From positions 494,414 to 558,413 of the forward strand of contig NZ_BDAP01000004.1 in the NCBI RefSeq assembly GCF_001598915.1: a stretch of DNA of 64,000 nt, in the 5' to 3' direction. The translations under genes were made by a program, and so were the position numbers. The DNA comes from Williamsia muralis NBRC 105860 (GTDB taxonomy: Bacteria > Actinomycetota > Actinomycetes > Mycobacteriales > Mycobacteriaceae). Shown here piece by piece: positions 43,598 through 52,527 of this stretch. The first letter of the stretch is position 1, and every line of letters begins with the position of its first letter. A model generated the notes under the pieces. It had not been told where the DNA came from, ran no database searches, and saw only the letters and a list, made by a program, of their open reading frames with translations.

Positions 43598-45103
43598 TCA
43601 ATACGCGCCGTCGCTTCGTACCACTGCGCGCACCGTCCGCCACAAGATCATCGCGTCCTGCATGATCGACCAGTTCTCGACGTACGAGAGGTCAAGGCGC
43701 ACAGACTCTTCCCACGACAGGTCAGATCGGCCCGAGACTTGCCACAACCCTGTGATGCCCGGCCGAACGAGCATTCGTCGCGTGACCAGACCGCTGTACT
43801 GCTCCACCTCGTCGCGCAACGGTGGCCGTGGCCCTACAAGGCTCATCGAGCCACCCACCACGTTGAACAGCTGGGGAAGCTCATCAAGGCTGTAGCGACG
43901 CAGCTTCTTCCCCACTGTTGTCACCCGGGGGTCGTCGCGGAGTTTGAAGAGTACGCCGGCGCCCTCGTTCTTCTGGGCAAGCGCCGCCTTCTGCTTGTCT
44001 GCCCCGTCGACCATGGTGCGGAACTTCCACATATCGAAGGGCACGTTGCCCACGCCGATGCGTTCAGCGCGGTAGAAGATTGGCCCACTGGAGTTGATCT
44101 TCACTGCTATGGCGCAAGCGACCAGCACTGGAGCAAGCATCAACAGAAGGACTACGGCACCCAGGCGGTCGAACGCTGCCTTGAGGAACCGGTTGGCGCC
44201 GTCATACCTCGGTTTGTCGATGTGCAGAAGCGGCAAGCCGGCCACCGGCCGCACCATCATGCGGGGCCCGGCTACGTCGGTCACCCCCGGAGACACCAAC
44301 ATGTCGACGTTCATTCCCTCTAGATCCCAGGAGAGCTCTCGCATCGCGGAATGCCCGAGGGCCTCCGCCGACGTCACCGCCACGGTGGTCGCCCCGCACA
44401 AGGCGACGGCGTCACGGGCTTCGCCGAATGACCCATAGACCGGTATGTCGTGACCGTTGACCACGACCGGTCGGTGTTCGCTGCCCGGCGGCACGCAGAG
44501 CCCGACAACCTCGAAGCCGAGGCCGGGGTTCTTGTCCAGATGCTCAATCAAGGGAACCGCCGAGCTGGGCCCACCGACGACCAGCACCTGGCTCAGGTTT
44601 CGCCGGCGGAGACGGCTGTGGTGCAGAGCCTTGCGCCACGCCCATCGAGAGAGGAGGAGCCCTAGGGTTCCTAATGGCAGTGCGATCGCTATGAAACCGC
44701 GGGCGAGATTCAGTCGAAACGCGAGGTCCACAATCGCCAACAGTCCGAAGACTATGAAGCACGCGTTCAAGACGCGACTGTATTCATTCGGCCCATCGCC
44801 CACGATGCGTCGGTCGCTACTTTGGGTTGCTCGAAGGGTCAATACCCAGGCAACTATTAGACATGGTGTCACAATAAATGTGGTCATTGAAGCCGCCCGA
44901 GATATATCCTCGGGGACCCCGAATCGAATGTGCTGCGCAAGGAGGACCGCCGCCGTCACGATTAGGGCGTCCGTCCACCTGACCCGCGTGACGTAACGAC
45001 TTGCCCAGCTGTCAGTACGGGGTTTGACCTGGGGTGATCGAGGTAGATCACGCGCGTCGCCAGGCCAGACGACGGCCGAAACTGACCCCTGACGTCTGGA
45101 CAC
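43598..45103 (-). CDS. Polyprenyl glycosylphosphotransferase (second priming sugar transferase)
   Basis: A 501-residue membrane enzyme of the exopolysaccharide priming family. The N-terminal half has four to five membrane helices and a Rossmann-like region ('LSQVLVVGGPSSAVPLIEHL'). The C-terminal catalytic domain shows 'FDRLGAVVLLLMLAPVLVA', 'GPIFYRAERIG', 'MWKFRTM', 'RYSLDELPQLFNVVGGSMS', 'LVGPRPPL' and 'RPGITGLWQVSGRSDLSWEE'. It is the first gene of the minus-strand polysaccharide operon. GTG start at 45103 with GGGAGGG immediately upstream. It differs from the transferase at 5552-6955 in its C-terminal motif, so the two are not recent copies. Confidence 0.94.
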   Translation of the reverse strand: MSRRQGSVSAVVWPGDARDLPRSPQVKPRTDSWASRYVTRVRWTDALIVTAAVLLAQHIRFGVPEDISRAASMTTFIVTPCLIVAWVLTLRATQSSDRRIVGDGPNEYSRVLNACFIVFGLLAIVDLAFRLNLARGFIAIALPLGTLGLLLSRWAWRKALHHSRLRRRNLSQVLVVGGPSSAVPLIEHLDKNPGLGFEVVGLCVPPGSEHRPVVVNGHDIPVYGSFGEARDAVALCGATTVAVTSAEALGHSAMRELSWDLEGMNVDMLVSPGVTDVAGPRMMVRPVAGLPLLHIDKPRYDGANRFLKAAFDRLGAVVLLLMLAPVLVACAIAVKINSSGPIFYRAERIGVGNVPFDMWKFRTMVDGADKQKAALAQKNEGAGVLFKLRDDPRVTTVGKKLRRYSLDELPQLFNVVGGSMSLVGPRPPLRDEVEQYSGLVTRRMLVRPGITGLWQVSGRSDLSWEESVRLDLSYVENWSIMQDAMILWRTVRAVVRSDGAY

Positions 45104-45898
45104 TATCCCTCCCTGTGCATCGCCAAAAACACCGCTGATCTCAGCAGTGAGTGTGTTAACGGCTTCTTAATAACGGACGACGCCGCAGTGTTTTCGCGTC
45201 AATTACATCCGTCGCGCCTGCATTGCGTACTACGGACGTTACTGCACATAGTCGCTACTCGCGCGGCGATGACAGCGCCAGGGCCACTTGGCTGAGTCCC
45301 GTTTTCTTCTACCCAAAACCGAGGAATGACCGATCGTTCGAAAATTGCGATAAACGGACCCGTCGTCCAAATTACTCGGTCCCATCCGGCTAGCTCCCCT
45401 GGCCATCCGCCGAGAGCCACGAAACACGATGTCAGCCACCACATAACGGCCGCTTCAAGCGGATCAGCCGGAACTGCGCCCGGCATCGCAACGTGTCCCG
45501 TGGGCCCGGGCGTCTTAGGGGTAGCAAATTGCCGGAAGGGCTTTGTGACAGTGGTCTCAGGCAAATACGCGTGATCGTAAAGGTCAAGAATTAACATGCC
45601 CGTAACATTCAGTAACTGCAGACGGGCGCTAGTTATGCCAGAACGGCCTCCCAGGCTGCCAGCCCGGCCAAGTTAGCCCCAGCTCGCGTGAAGGAGGGCT
45701 GCCGAGTATCGGCCCGGGCGAAACCTGGGCGTTGGGTCCCGTGTGACGACGTGCGTCCTCACCCCCAGCGGCGGGTGAAGAGTTGAAAAGGCCTGACTAG
45801 GTTTCCGACTGCGATGCAACGGCGCCGACCGGCTTTGAACTATCCCTTACGCACTTGAAGAGTGAACCAGATTGACGGCGCGTAGTGCGGCCGAAATG
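45104..45898. other. Intergenic region upstream of the polysaccharide operon
   Basis: A 795-base stretch between the operon's first gene and the enoyl-CoA hydratase gene, which must hold the operon promoter. It has AT-rich patches (45141-45180). A short perfect inverted repeat, GCTGA-TC-TCAGC, lies about 30 bases upstream of the GTG. Open frames such as a 132-codon one at 45199-45597 have no ribosome binding site and an atypical composition. Nothing else was recognised. Confidence 0.5.
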
Positions 45899-46675
45899 CT
45901 ACTTGTTTGTGAACCGCGCCTCGCGCTTCTCCACGAACGCAGCCATACCTTCTGACTGATCTTCGGTCGCGAACGTGGAGTGGAAGACGCGCCGCTCGAA
46001 CAGCACGCCCTCGGTCAGCCCGACTTCCTGCGACCGGTTCACTGCCTGCTTGGCCAATATGGTGATCGGCAGCGACAGCTCTGCGATAGTGTCCGCCACC
46101 TCGATCGCATCCTCCAGGTACGACTCAGTGGGCACCACCCTCGAGACCAGGCCGGCACGCTCGGCCTCGTCGACCTTCATGCGCCGGCCGGTCAGCACCA
46201 TGTCCATGGCCTTGGCTTTGCCAATCGCCCGCGTAAGTCGTTGTGACCCACCGATTCCCGGGATCACGCCCAAGTTGATCTCGGGCTGACCGAATACGGC
46301 GTTCTCGGCGGCGATGATGATGTCGCACATCATGGCCAGTTCACATCCACCACCGAGGGCGAATCCTGCCACCGCCGCAACCACCGGAGTGCGGACCTCG
46401 GTGAGGTGCCCCCAAGCGCTGAAGAAGTCCTGGGAGAGCATGTCGACGTACGACTTGTCGGCCATCTCTTTGATGTCAGCGCCCGCAGCAAAGGCACGTT
46501 CGGAGCCCGCGATCACGATGGCACCCACAGACGCGTCGGCGTCGTACGCCTGTGCGGCTCCAACCACCTCGGTCATCAACTGAGAGTTCAACGCATTGAG
46601 TGCTTTTGGCCTGTTCAGCGTGATGATGCCGACCCGGCCCCGCTGCTCGGTGGTGATGGTCTCAAAGCTGCTCAT
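45899..46675 (-). CDS. Enoyl-CoA hydratase (EchA8-like)
   Basis: A 258-residue crotonase, converting trans-2-enoyl-CoA to 3-hydroxyacyl-CoA in beta-oxidation. It shows '[17 protein letters not shown]', the oxyanion-hole regions '[11 protein letters not shown]' and '[16 protein letters not shown]', and catalytic glutamates in 'GGGCELA' and '[20 protein letters not shown]'. Both active-site Glu residues are present. The start overlaps the stop of the gene before it by one base (TGATG). The pair resembles the echA8-echA9 pair of Mycobacterium tuberculosis in order and type. Confidence 0.93.
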   Translation of the reverse strand: MSSFETITTEQRGRVGIITLNRPKALNALNSQLMTEVVGAAQAYDADASVGAIVIAGSERAFAAGADIKEMADKSYVDMLSQDFFSAWGHLTEVRTPVVAAVAGFALGGGCELAMMCDIIIAAENAVFGQPEINLGVIPGIGGSQRLTRAIGKAKAMDMVLTGRRMKVDEAERAGLVSRVVPTESYLEDAIEVADTIAELSLPITILAKQAVNRSQEVGLTEGVLFERRVFHSTFATEDQSEGMAAFVEKREARFTNK

Positions 46676-47745
46676 CAGAACGCTCCATTCGTCAGTACAA
46701 GATCGTTGGGCACGGGGGCGAAGAAGTCGGCAACCACGGCGGGATCCACCTCGGTCAGTCCCCGAGGCGACCACTTCGGCGAGCGGTCCTTGTCGATCAC
46801 CTGGGCCCGAATGCCCTCCGCAAGGTCGGGGTGGGTCAGGAAGTGGATCGACACCCGGAACTCACTCTCCAGGGCTTCTTCGAGGGTCGTATCGGCCGAT
46901 ATCTGACGCAGCGACCGCATGGTCACCTCCACCGACGTGGGCGATTTGGCTCCCACCACGTTCGCAGTGTCGTGGGCATCGGTTTCGTCGTGTCCGCGCA
47001 GGCGTTCGACGATGCCGACGCCGGTGTCGGCCGCGAAGGCATCGTCGATCCAGTGACGCTTGGTGAGCAGATCGGATTCGGGGGGAGCAACACAGAACTC
47101 GGCGATGGCGTCGTCAACGGGCTTCGTCGTGAGAGCAGAGACAAACTCCTCGATGCTCTCCGACGGCAGGAAATGGTCGGCGAATCCGATGGCGATGGCA
47201 TCGGCGCCCCCGATCTGTGCCGCAGTCAGGGCCAGGTAGGTGCCCAGCTCGCCCGGCGCGCGCGCAAGCAGGTAGGTGCCACCCACGTCCGGGGAAAATC
47301 CGATCCCCACCTCGGGCATCGCCATCCTCGTGCGGTCAGTGACGATACGAGTGTTGGCGTGAGCGGACACTCCTACTCCCCCGCCCATCACGATCCCGTC
47401 CATCAGGGCTACGTACGGCTTCGGATAGTGGGAGATGTACGCGTTGAGGATGTACTCGTCTCGCCAGAAGTGCCCCGAGGGGGTGTTGACTGCATCATCC
47501 AAAGTGGTTGCAGCCGAGGCGTCTCGGTGGATGGCGACGATATCTCCGCCGGCACACAGCCCACGTTCGCCGGCGCCATCGAGCAACACGGCCTCGACCG
47601 CGTCGTCATCGGCCCATTCTCGCAGCGCCGCGTGGATGGCGGTCACCATCTCGTGCGTCAGCGCATTGATCGCCTTCGGCCGGTTCAGGGTGATGCGGCC
47701 GATCCGCCCCTCGGTACGAACAAGGACGCTGCTCTCGTCTGACAT
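46675..47745 (-). CDS. 3-hydroxyisobutyryl-CoA hydrolase (EchA9-like)
   Basis: A 356-residue crotonase-superfamily protein. It is longer than the hydratases and has the features of 3-hydroxyisobutyryl-CoA hydrolase: '[12 protein letters not shown]', '[28 protein letters not shown]', split here as '[17 protein letters not shown]' and '[20 protein letters not shown]', and the C-terminal '[20 protein letters not shown]'-type region ('[16 protein letters not shown]'). The role is in valine degradation. Start at 47745 with GGAGA five bases upstream. It is coupled to the enoyl-CoA hydratase. Confidence 0.9.
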   Translation of the reverse strand: MSDESSVLVRTEGRIGRITLNRPKAINALTHEMVTAIHAALREWADDDAVEAVLLDGAGERGLCAGGDIVAIHRDASAATTLDDAVNTPSGHFWRDEYILNAYISHYPKPYVALMDGIVMGGGVGVSAHANTRIVTDRTRMAMPEVGIGFSPDVGGTYLLARAPGELGTYLALTAAQIGGADAIAIGFADHFLPSESIEEFVSALTTKPVDDAIAEFCVAPPESDLLTKRHWIDDAFAADTGVGIVERLRGHDETDAHDTANVVGAKSPTSVEVTMRSLRQISADTTLEEALESEFRVSIHFLTHPDLAEGIRAQVIDKDRSPKWSPRGLTEVDPAVVADFFAPVPNDLVLTNGAF

Positions 47746-47872
47746 GACTCTCCATTGATCGACTGCCGGGCGCCTCACATAGTTGCATATCCTAGTATTG
47801 GCAGTCCAGGGCACCTGCGAAGCCGCACATCACGTTGCTGGCCGCCGCGCACCCGACAGGCGCGACGAGCGA

Positions 47873-48544
47873 TCAGGGTTGGCCCGGTTTGAGCTTGATG
47901 AACAGCCCATCGGCTTCGGCACACAGCACATCCCCGTTGTGCAGAGTGGCCTTGATGAACACCTTGCGCCCTTCGATCCGGTCTACCCACGACCGGATCG
48001 CGAGCTCGGTGTTGAGCGGGGTGATCGCGCGGTAGTTGACAGTCAGATATGCCGTCCTGGTGACACCGCCCGACCCGAGTGCACCGGCCATACCCATCAA
48101 GTCGTCGAACGCTACCGCCACCTGACCACCGTGGGCAGCGTTGTTGCCGCCGAGATGGTAGCGACGGAATGTCATACGTGCGCTGACGTTTTCGGCACTC
48201 GCCTCGTCCAGTTCATACGGAGGCAGTGTGATGTTGCCTCGCGCCGGCAGATCGATCCGCCCGCCGGACGGTGCACGCCACTCATCGATCGCGACCTCAT
48301 CGAGCTTCTTGTTCAAAACCTGCAGTGCGTCGATCACCTCGGTGGTGAGCTCTTCGCTGGGACAGGCCGCCTTCACCCGGTCCATGAAGGTGCGGACCTC
48401 TTCGATGAACTCGCCGTACCGCGGACCTCCGCGCGTCAGGTCTATGTCGAACGTCGGCCGGAATCCACCCTCATGGTGCACTTCGTCCGCCTGAGCGCTT
48501 TCGAACTTTGCGGCAGATTGTTCGAGCGGGCTGTCCTGAGTCAT
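47873..48544 (-). CDS. PaaI-type hotdog thioesterase
   Basis: A 223-residue protein with an N-terminal helical extension and a C-terminal hotdog fold of the PaaI family. 'HLGGNNAAHGGQVAVAFDDLMGM' covers the active-site region (split: 'HLGGNNAAHGGQVAVAFDD'), followed by 'TRTAYLTVNYRAITPLNTEL' and 'GDVLCAEADGLFIKL'. Members hydrolyse acyl-CoA thioesters; the substrate here is unknown. It lies 127 bases upstream of the hydrolase gene on the same strand, so it may belong to the acyl-CoA operon. Confidence 0.87.
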   Translation of the reverse strand: MTQDSPLEQSAAKFESAQADEVHHEGGFRPTFDIDLTRGGPRYGEFIEEVRTFMDRVKAACPSEELTTEVIDALQVLNKKLDEVAIDEWRAPSGGRIDLPARGNITLPPYELDEASAENVSARMTFRRYHLGGNNAAHGGQVAVAFDDLMGMAGALGSGGVTRTAYLTVNYRAITPLNTELAIRSWVDRIEGRKVFIKATLHNGDVLCAEADGLFIKLKPGQP

Positions 48545-49567
48545 GACTCCGACACTATAGACCTGGGTAGAACATGTTTCCTTCGAGTGCCGGAGCTTGC
48601 AGGCGGACGCTGCCCAGGTGTTGAACCCACAGGCTCTGTCGCCCGTTCGTCGCCCTTCCGGCCTACTCGGTCTGACGGGTGCGAACTACAGCGATGGCAG
48701 AGATTAGCAGCGTTATGGGTAGTGCACTTCGGCCCACTCGAGTGGTTCGTACATTCGACCGCGCGATTTCCTGCCCGACGTAGCCACGCACCGTACGCTC
48801 GTTGGCCGACCACCGAGAACTATATGAATCAGGATTTCGTCGCCGCGGGCCTGGCGGGTCCCGTCCACTCTTCATAAGCACACTCGCTCGTGGAAGTAAT
48901 GATGGTTGTGGCCTAGGTCGCCACCCGGAGGCGTTGTCCTTCATAAGCGGGGGCTCAGTGAGCCGCAGAGCCGCTATTGGTGTCTCATCTAAGGCCCAGG
49001 GGCGGGAAATGCGTAGCGCGTTCCACGTCGACCGAATCGCAATGCGGCAGCTGGCCGGGGGCGATCCTCATTGCCATCGTTAGATTGTTCGGGGTAGCGG
49101 CTGCCTGTGATGGATCGCGAGTCGTCGCCACATCAGACCCGGGCGGCAACCACATAATCATTTCCGCGACCAGCCGCGCCAGTAGGCACAGTCATCAACC
49201 CTGGCTGTCATCGGAGACTCGGTTCTCGTGTCGGCTTGACTCTTATCGACGCGATCGGGGAGAACTGGCTATTGACGCCAAACCTAGTACAGGAGAATGC
49301 ACCCATCCGACCGGCGCCGGTCAGAGGGTAAAGCTGACTGAATTAATGCCATCCTGTCCCCGCTCAAGCCGGAAACTCCGCCCACCTCCGCTCAGTACGC
49401 GAGGGGCTCTAGCTCGCAAAGCAGAGCCGCGTCAGCGCCGAGGCGACCGGCAGAAAAGAAGTGGTGTCAGCCGAGGTGGCGGCGAACTCACTGGTCACGG
49501 CGAACCCGCCGACGATTCGCCTGACAGAACTGCGCCGCGGAGCATCCTGAGTGCTCCACCTCGTCGC
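48545..49567. other. Long non-coding region
   Basis: About 1 kb without a convincing gene. Open frames on both strands lack ribosome binding sites and are rich in Arg, Ser and Gly, as random high-GC frames are. One frame is in phase with the VanZ-like gene and extends back to 48977, but its upstream part does not look like protein. No terminator or repeat was recognised. Confidence 0.5.
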
Positions 49568-50041
49568 ATGACACACGGTGATCGCCGTCGTCTGATGATC
49601 GGCTCACTCAGCGTCTACATTGCGGTCATCGGATTCATCACGCTGACTCCTCGCGACGACTCACAAAGCAGTCCCGTGGTCGACGCGGTTCTCGGCTTCT
49701 TTCACCGCCACGAGGCAACTGCGTGGATGACGTTCTCCGTGCTCGAACGCTCCGCCAACGTTGTTCTGTTCATGCCTCTCGGACTCCTTCTTCTTGCCAC
49801 ACTCGGCCATCGTCGGTGGGCTGCGGCATTCGCGATCGGAGTCACCTACTCGGTATTCATCGAGGCCTGTCAGGCACTGTTCTTGTCGGGGCGGGTCGCG
49901 GATCCGATCGACGTGGTGATGAACGGTCTCGGGACCGCAATGGGCATCACTTTAGGCAGGCAAACCTTAGTTACCGCTAGGTCCTGGGGAAATCGCGAAC
50001 CGCGGCCTGGTAGTGCGCCAGGCAGGCAGGGCGACCAGTAA
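49568..50041 (+). CDS. VanZ-family membrane protein
   Basis: A protein of about 157 residues with four hydrophobic segments and the VanZ-like pattern: 'VIGFITLTPRDD' near the start, 'LERSANVVLFMPLGLLLLA', 'GVTYSVFIEACQALFL' and 'SGRVADPIDVVMNGLGTAMG'. The phrases N-x-x-LFxPLG, E-x-x-Q and D-x-x-x-N-x-x-G are the conserved core. VanZ itself gives low-level teicoplanin resistance, but most actinobacterial members have unknown roles. No clear ribosome binding site fixes the start; ATG 49568 and ATG 49595 are both possible. Confidence 0.8.
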   Translation: MTHGDRRRLMIGSLSVYIAVIGFITLTPRDDSQSSPVVDAVLGFFHRHEATAWMTFSVLERSANVVLFMPLGLLLLATLGHRRWAAAFAIGVTYSVFIEACQALFLSGRVADPIDVVMNGLGTAMGITLGRQTLVTARSWGNREPRPGSAPGRQGDQ

Positions 50042-50246
50042 AAAGTCTCTTTAACGCAGCTGTAACGTCCGGCATTCGCGCGACGACATCCAGTCTGAGA
50101 TGCATCGAAGTCCAATTGACTTTCACTTGGTCAAACACAGGACATAACGCACTTCTGGTGAAACCATCGCGGCAGAGGTCCAGCATCTCGGTGACCTGAT
50201 CACCGAACCAACGCGGCCCGGGGGGCCCAGATTTTCGAGGTGAAGA

Positions 50247-50780
50247 ATGAACCGTAATGCCAAAGGCGCTCTCGCTGCCGGTGCCGCTGTTGTTGTCCTG
50301 CTGGGAGGTGCGGGGTCATATGCACTGTGGAGCGATTCCGCTTCGAACACTCCGGGCAACGTGACCACCGGTGAGCTGAAGCTGACGGCGTCGGGAACGC
50401 CCGCGTGGAAAGACATCTCCACTGACGGGGTTGTCGGCGGAACTACGGTTAACCCCCTGACGGACTTTCTGGTCCCCAAAGACACTTGGGAGTACACCTC
50501 CACCTACACAGCGGTGGCGACGGGCAAGAACATGAACGCCCAGGTCACGGTCAACCCGGGTACCGGCGGCACGCCGCCCACTGGCGTCACCATCACTCCC
50601 GCCGCCTCGGTCGACGGTACGGCGCCCACAGGCAGCGTTGTGACGATCACTCCCGGTACGCCCCACACCGTGGTGGTCAAAGTGACTGTGGCCTTCTCTG
50701 ACGTGACCGGCACCACCAGCCAGAATTCAGCGGTGAACGTGTCGAACATGTCCGTCAGCCTGAATCAGGTTCGTCCCTGA
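50247..50780 (+). CDS. SipW-dependent exported protein (alternate signal peptide family)
   Basis: A 177-residue protein whose N terminus has a basic start, a hydrophobic stretch and then 'GGAGSYALWSDSAS', the [AL]-x-WSD signature of substrates of SipW-type signal peptidases (RER_14450-like exported proteins). The rest is a Thr/Gly/Val-rich beta-type domain, resembling TasA/camelysin-like fibre subunits in general character. GAGGTGAAGA lies directly before the ATG, a good ribosome binding site. It is the first gene of a five-gene run that includes two SipW-like peptidases, so it is a likely secreted, perhaps fibre-forming, surface protein. Its function is not known. Confidence 0.85.
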   Translation: MNRNAKGALAAGAAVVVLLGGAGSYALWSDSASNTPGNVTTGELKLTASGTPAWKDISTDGVVGGTTVNPLTDFLVPKDTWEYTSTYTAVATGKNMNAQVTVNPGTGGTPPTGVTITPAASVDGTAPTGSVVTITPGTPHTVVVKVTVAFSDVTGTTSQNSAVNVSNMSVSLNQVRP

Positions 50781-50782
50781 CG

Positions 50783-51373
50783 ATGACGCGGTCGGGTCTC
50801 GCCCGGCTCCTGGTACTCGGGATATTGGCCGTGGTGGTCGCACTGTCGGTGGCGGCAGTGCGATCCACAGGCGCCCTCTGGTCTGACCGCGCCACCACTG
50901 GCGCCGCCACGCTCAACACCGGGCAACTAAAATTGGTGGCAGGCACCGGTTCGGGAACGACGTACCAGTTTCAGGCGCTGAACGGGTCCGGGATCCTGAC
51001 GGGCCAGCCAATCCAGGCGCCGTTGGCCATCACCAACAGCGGCAGCACACCGCTGCGCTACAAGCTCAATGCTGCAGGGCCGCAGGTAACCACGACCGGC
51101 CATTCCGTCAGCGTGTCGTTGTCGGGAACAGTGCTGCCCACGGGCGGTAGCTGCGGGGCGGGCACAATGCCCGGCGCCGCCGCGTTCACAGCGTTCACCG
51201 CCGGCAGCTCCAGCCAGGCCGCTACGAGTTCGTGGCGTTCACTGGCGAAGGGGGCGACCGAGACCTGGTGCATCAGAAGCACTTTGCTGACGGTCAATGG
51301 AACGGGGTCGCCTAACTTCTCCACCTCATTCACAGTGCTTTTCACCTTTGGATCCGAGCAGACACGATCATGA
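50783..51373 (+). CDS. SipW-dependent exported protein
   Basis: A 196-residue secreted protein with the same layout: a hydrophobic N-terminal segment (residues 8-25) then 'RSTGALWSDRATTGAATLN', carrying the ALWSD motif. The mature part is rich in Ser/Thr/Gly and contains two cysteines (in 'GGSCGAGT' and 'ETWCIRS'), possibly a disulfide. It starts two bases after the previous stop and overlaps the SipW gene by four bases (ATGA), so it is translationally coupled to its probable processing enzyme. Confidence 0.82.
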   Translation: MTRSGLARLLVLGILAVVVALSVAAVRSTGALWSDRATTGAATLNTGQLKLVAGTGSGTTYQFQALNGSGILTGQPIQAPLAITNSGSTPLRYKLNAAGPQVTTTGHSVSVSLSGTVLPTGGSCGAGTMPGAAAFTAFTAGSSSQAATSSWRSLAKGATETWCIRSTLLTVNGTGSPNFSTSFTVLFTFGSEQTRS

Positions 51374-51957
51374 CCGCACAGCGTTACCTCACTCCACCGA
51401 CGACGGGGGGTGACGACCGCCGGCACGGACCGATGTGGTGGTTGCTGCAAACCGCCACATGGGTTGTTCTGTTGGGTTTGATCGCAATTCTCATGGCAGC
51501 CATCGTGATTCCCAAGCTCGCCGATGGGCAGCCGTACACGGTGCTGACCAGTTCGATGAAACCGGATTACCCACCGGGAACACTGATCGTAGTCCGCAAA
51601 ATCGACCCGTCGAGCCTGGCGATCGGAGACGTTGTCACCTACCAGATCCGGTCGAATGAACCCGATGTGATCACCCACAGAGTTGTTGGCTTCACCTTCG
51701 ACCAGCAAGGCAACCGACTACTCACCACACAAGGCGATGCAGTCCCTGTGCCCGATGAACGCTCAGTTCAGCCGGCACAAGTGCGTGGCAAACTCTGGTA
51801 CTCGATTCCGTACCTGGGTTACGTCAACAGTTGGATCACGGGTGCGACTCGGATGATCATCGTCTACGCCATCGCCGGAATACTTGTTCTCTACGCCGCA
51901 ACACAATTCGTGGGCTCATTTCGTGAGCGTCGCGCGGCGAAGGACGCAAGACGATGA
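51370..51957 (+). CDS. SipW-type signal peptidase I
   Basis: A 195-residue membrane signal peptidase of the S26B (SipW/Sec11/archaeal) type. It has an N-terminal helix (residues 24-48), the nucleophile Ser in 'VLTSSMKPDYPPG', the catalytic His in 'DVITHRVVGF' (in place of the Lys of ordinary bacterial signal peptidases) and 'TTQGDAVPVPD' for the third conserved box. A second helix lies near residues 160-180. It would cleave the 'alternate' signal peptides of its neighbours. It overlaps both flanking genes by four bases. Confidence 0.92.
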   Translation: MTAQRYLTPPTTGGDDRRHGPMWWLLQTATWVVLLGLIAILMAAIVIPKLADGQPYTVLTSSMKPDYPPGTLIVVRKIDPSSLAIGDVVTYQIRSNEPDVITHRVVGFTFDQQGNRLLTTQGDAVPVPDERSVQPAQVRGKLWYSIPYLGYVNSWITGATRMIIVYAIAGILVLYAATQFVGSFRERRAAKDARR

Positions 51958-52526
51958 AGATGATGCGAGCTGCTGGATCAGTTCTGATCAGTCGGAAGTT
52001 CCGAGCGCTTCTCTCGGTCGGGATGCTCGTCGGTGTCACCGTGGTGGGAACCCTTGCGCTGTGGTCGTCTACCGTGGCGACCCAGTCGGGCGTCTTCACC
52101 ACCGCCACCATCAACATCCAGGCGAATACCTCCAAGAACGCATCCCTGACGTTTGCCCCCAGCGGAATCCTGCCAGGCCAATCGACTGCCACGCTCGTGA
52201 CTGTCACGAACACCGGGTCAACTGCATTCCAATACGCGGCGTCGGCGGGAAGCAGTACCGCTCTCGGTCAGGCGATGACAGTGACGGCTGCTGCCGGAGC
52301 CACGGCCACGAGCGGCAAGTGCACCGGCGGAACCACTCTCGCCACCAACTCGGCCATCACCTCTACCACCCCGACTACGTTCATCAGCAGCCGCGGCCCA
52401 GTCGCAGCCACAACCGGAACCGACACCATCTGCCTTCAGCTCAACCTGCCGCTCACCGCGCTCGCCACCCTGGCCGGAACCACCGGGTCCGTTGTGTTCA
52501 CCTTCACCGCCAGTGCAGGTTCATGA
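51954..52526 (+). CDS. SipW-dependent exported protein
   Basis: A 190-residue exported protein with a basic start, a hydrophobic segment and 'GTLALWSSTVATQSG', a slightly changed version of the motif (WSS instead of WSD). The mature part is a low-complexity beta-like domain rich in Thr, Ala and Ser with two cysteines ('SGKCTGG' and 'DTICLQL') spaced much as in the previous exported protein. It overlaps the peptidase gene by four bases. Confidence 0.8.
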   Translation: MKMMRAAGSVLISRKFRALLSVGMLVGVTVVGTLALWSSTVATQSGVFTTATINIQANTSKNASLTFAPSGILPGQSTATLVTVTNTGSTAFQYAASAGSSTALGQAMTVTAAAGATATSGKCTGGTTLATNSAITSTTPTTFISSRGPVAATTGTDTICLQLNLPLTALATLAGTTGSVVFTFTASAGS

Positions 52527-52527
52527 G

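Noticed and set aside
45199..45597. 132-codon minus-strand frame in the intergenic region
   Set aside because: No ribosome binding site, no hydrophobic core or domain, and codon use is unlike neighbours; kept as non-coding.
48977..49567. N-terminal extension of the VanZ-like gene
   Set aside because: The extra ~197 codons are Arg/Ser-rich with no conserved look; VanZ-family proteins normally start near the first membrane helix.
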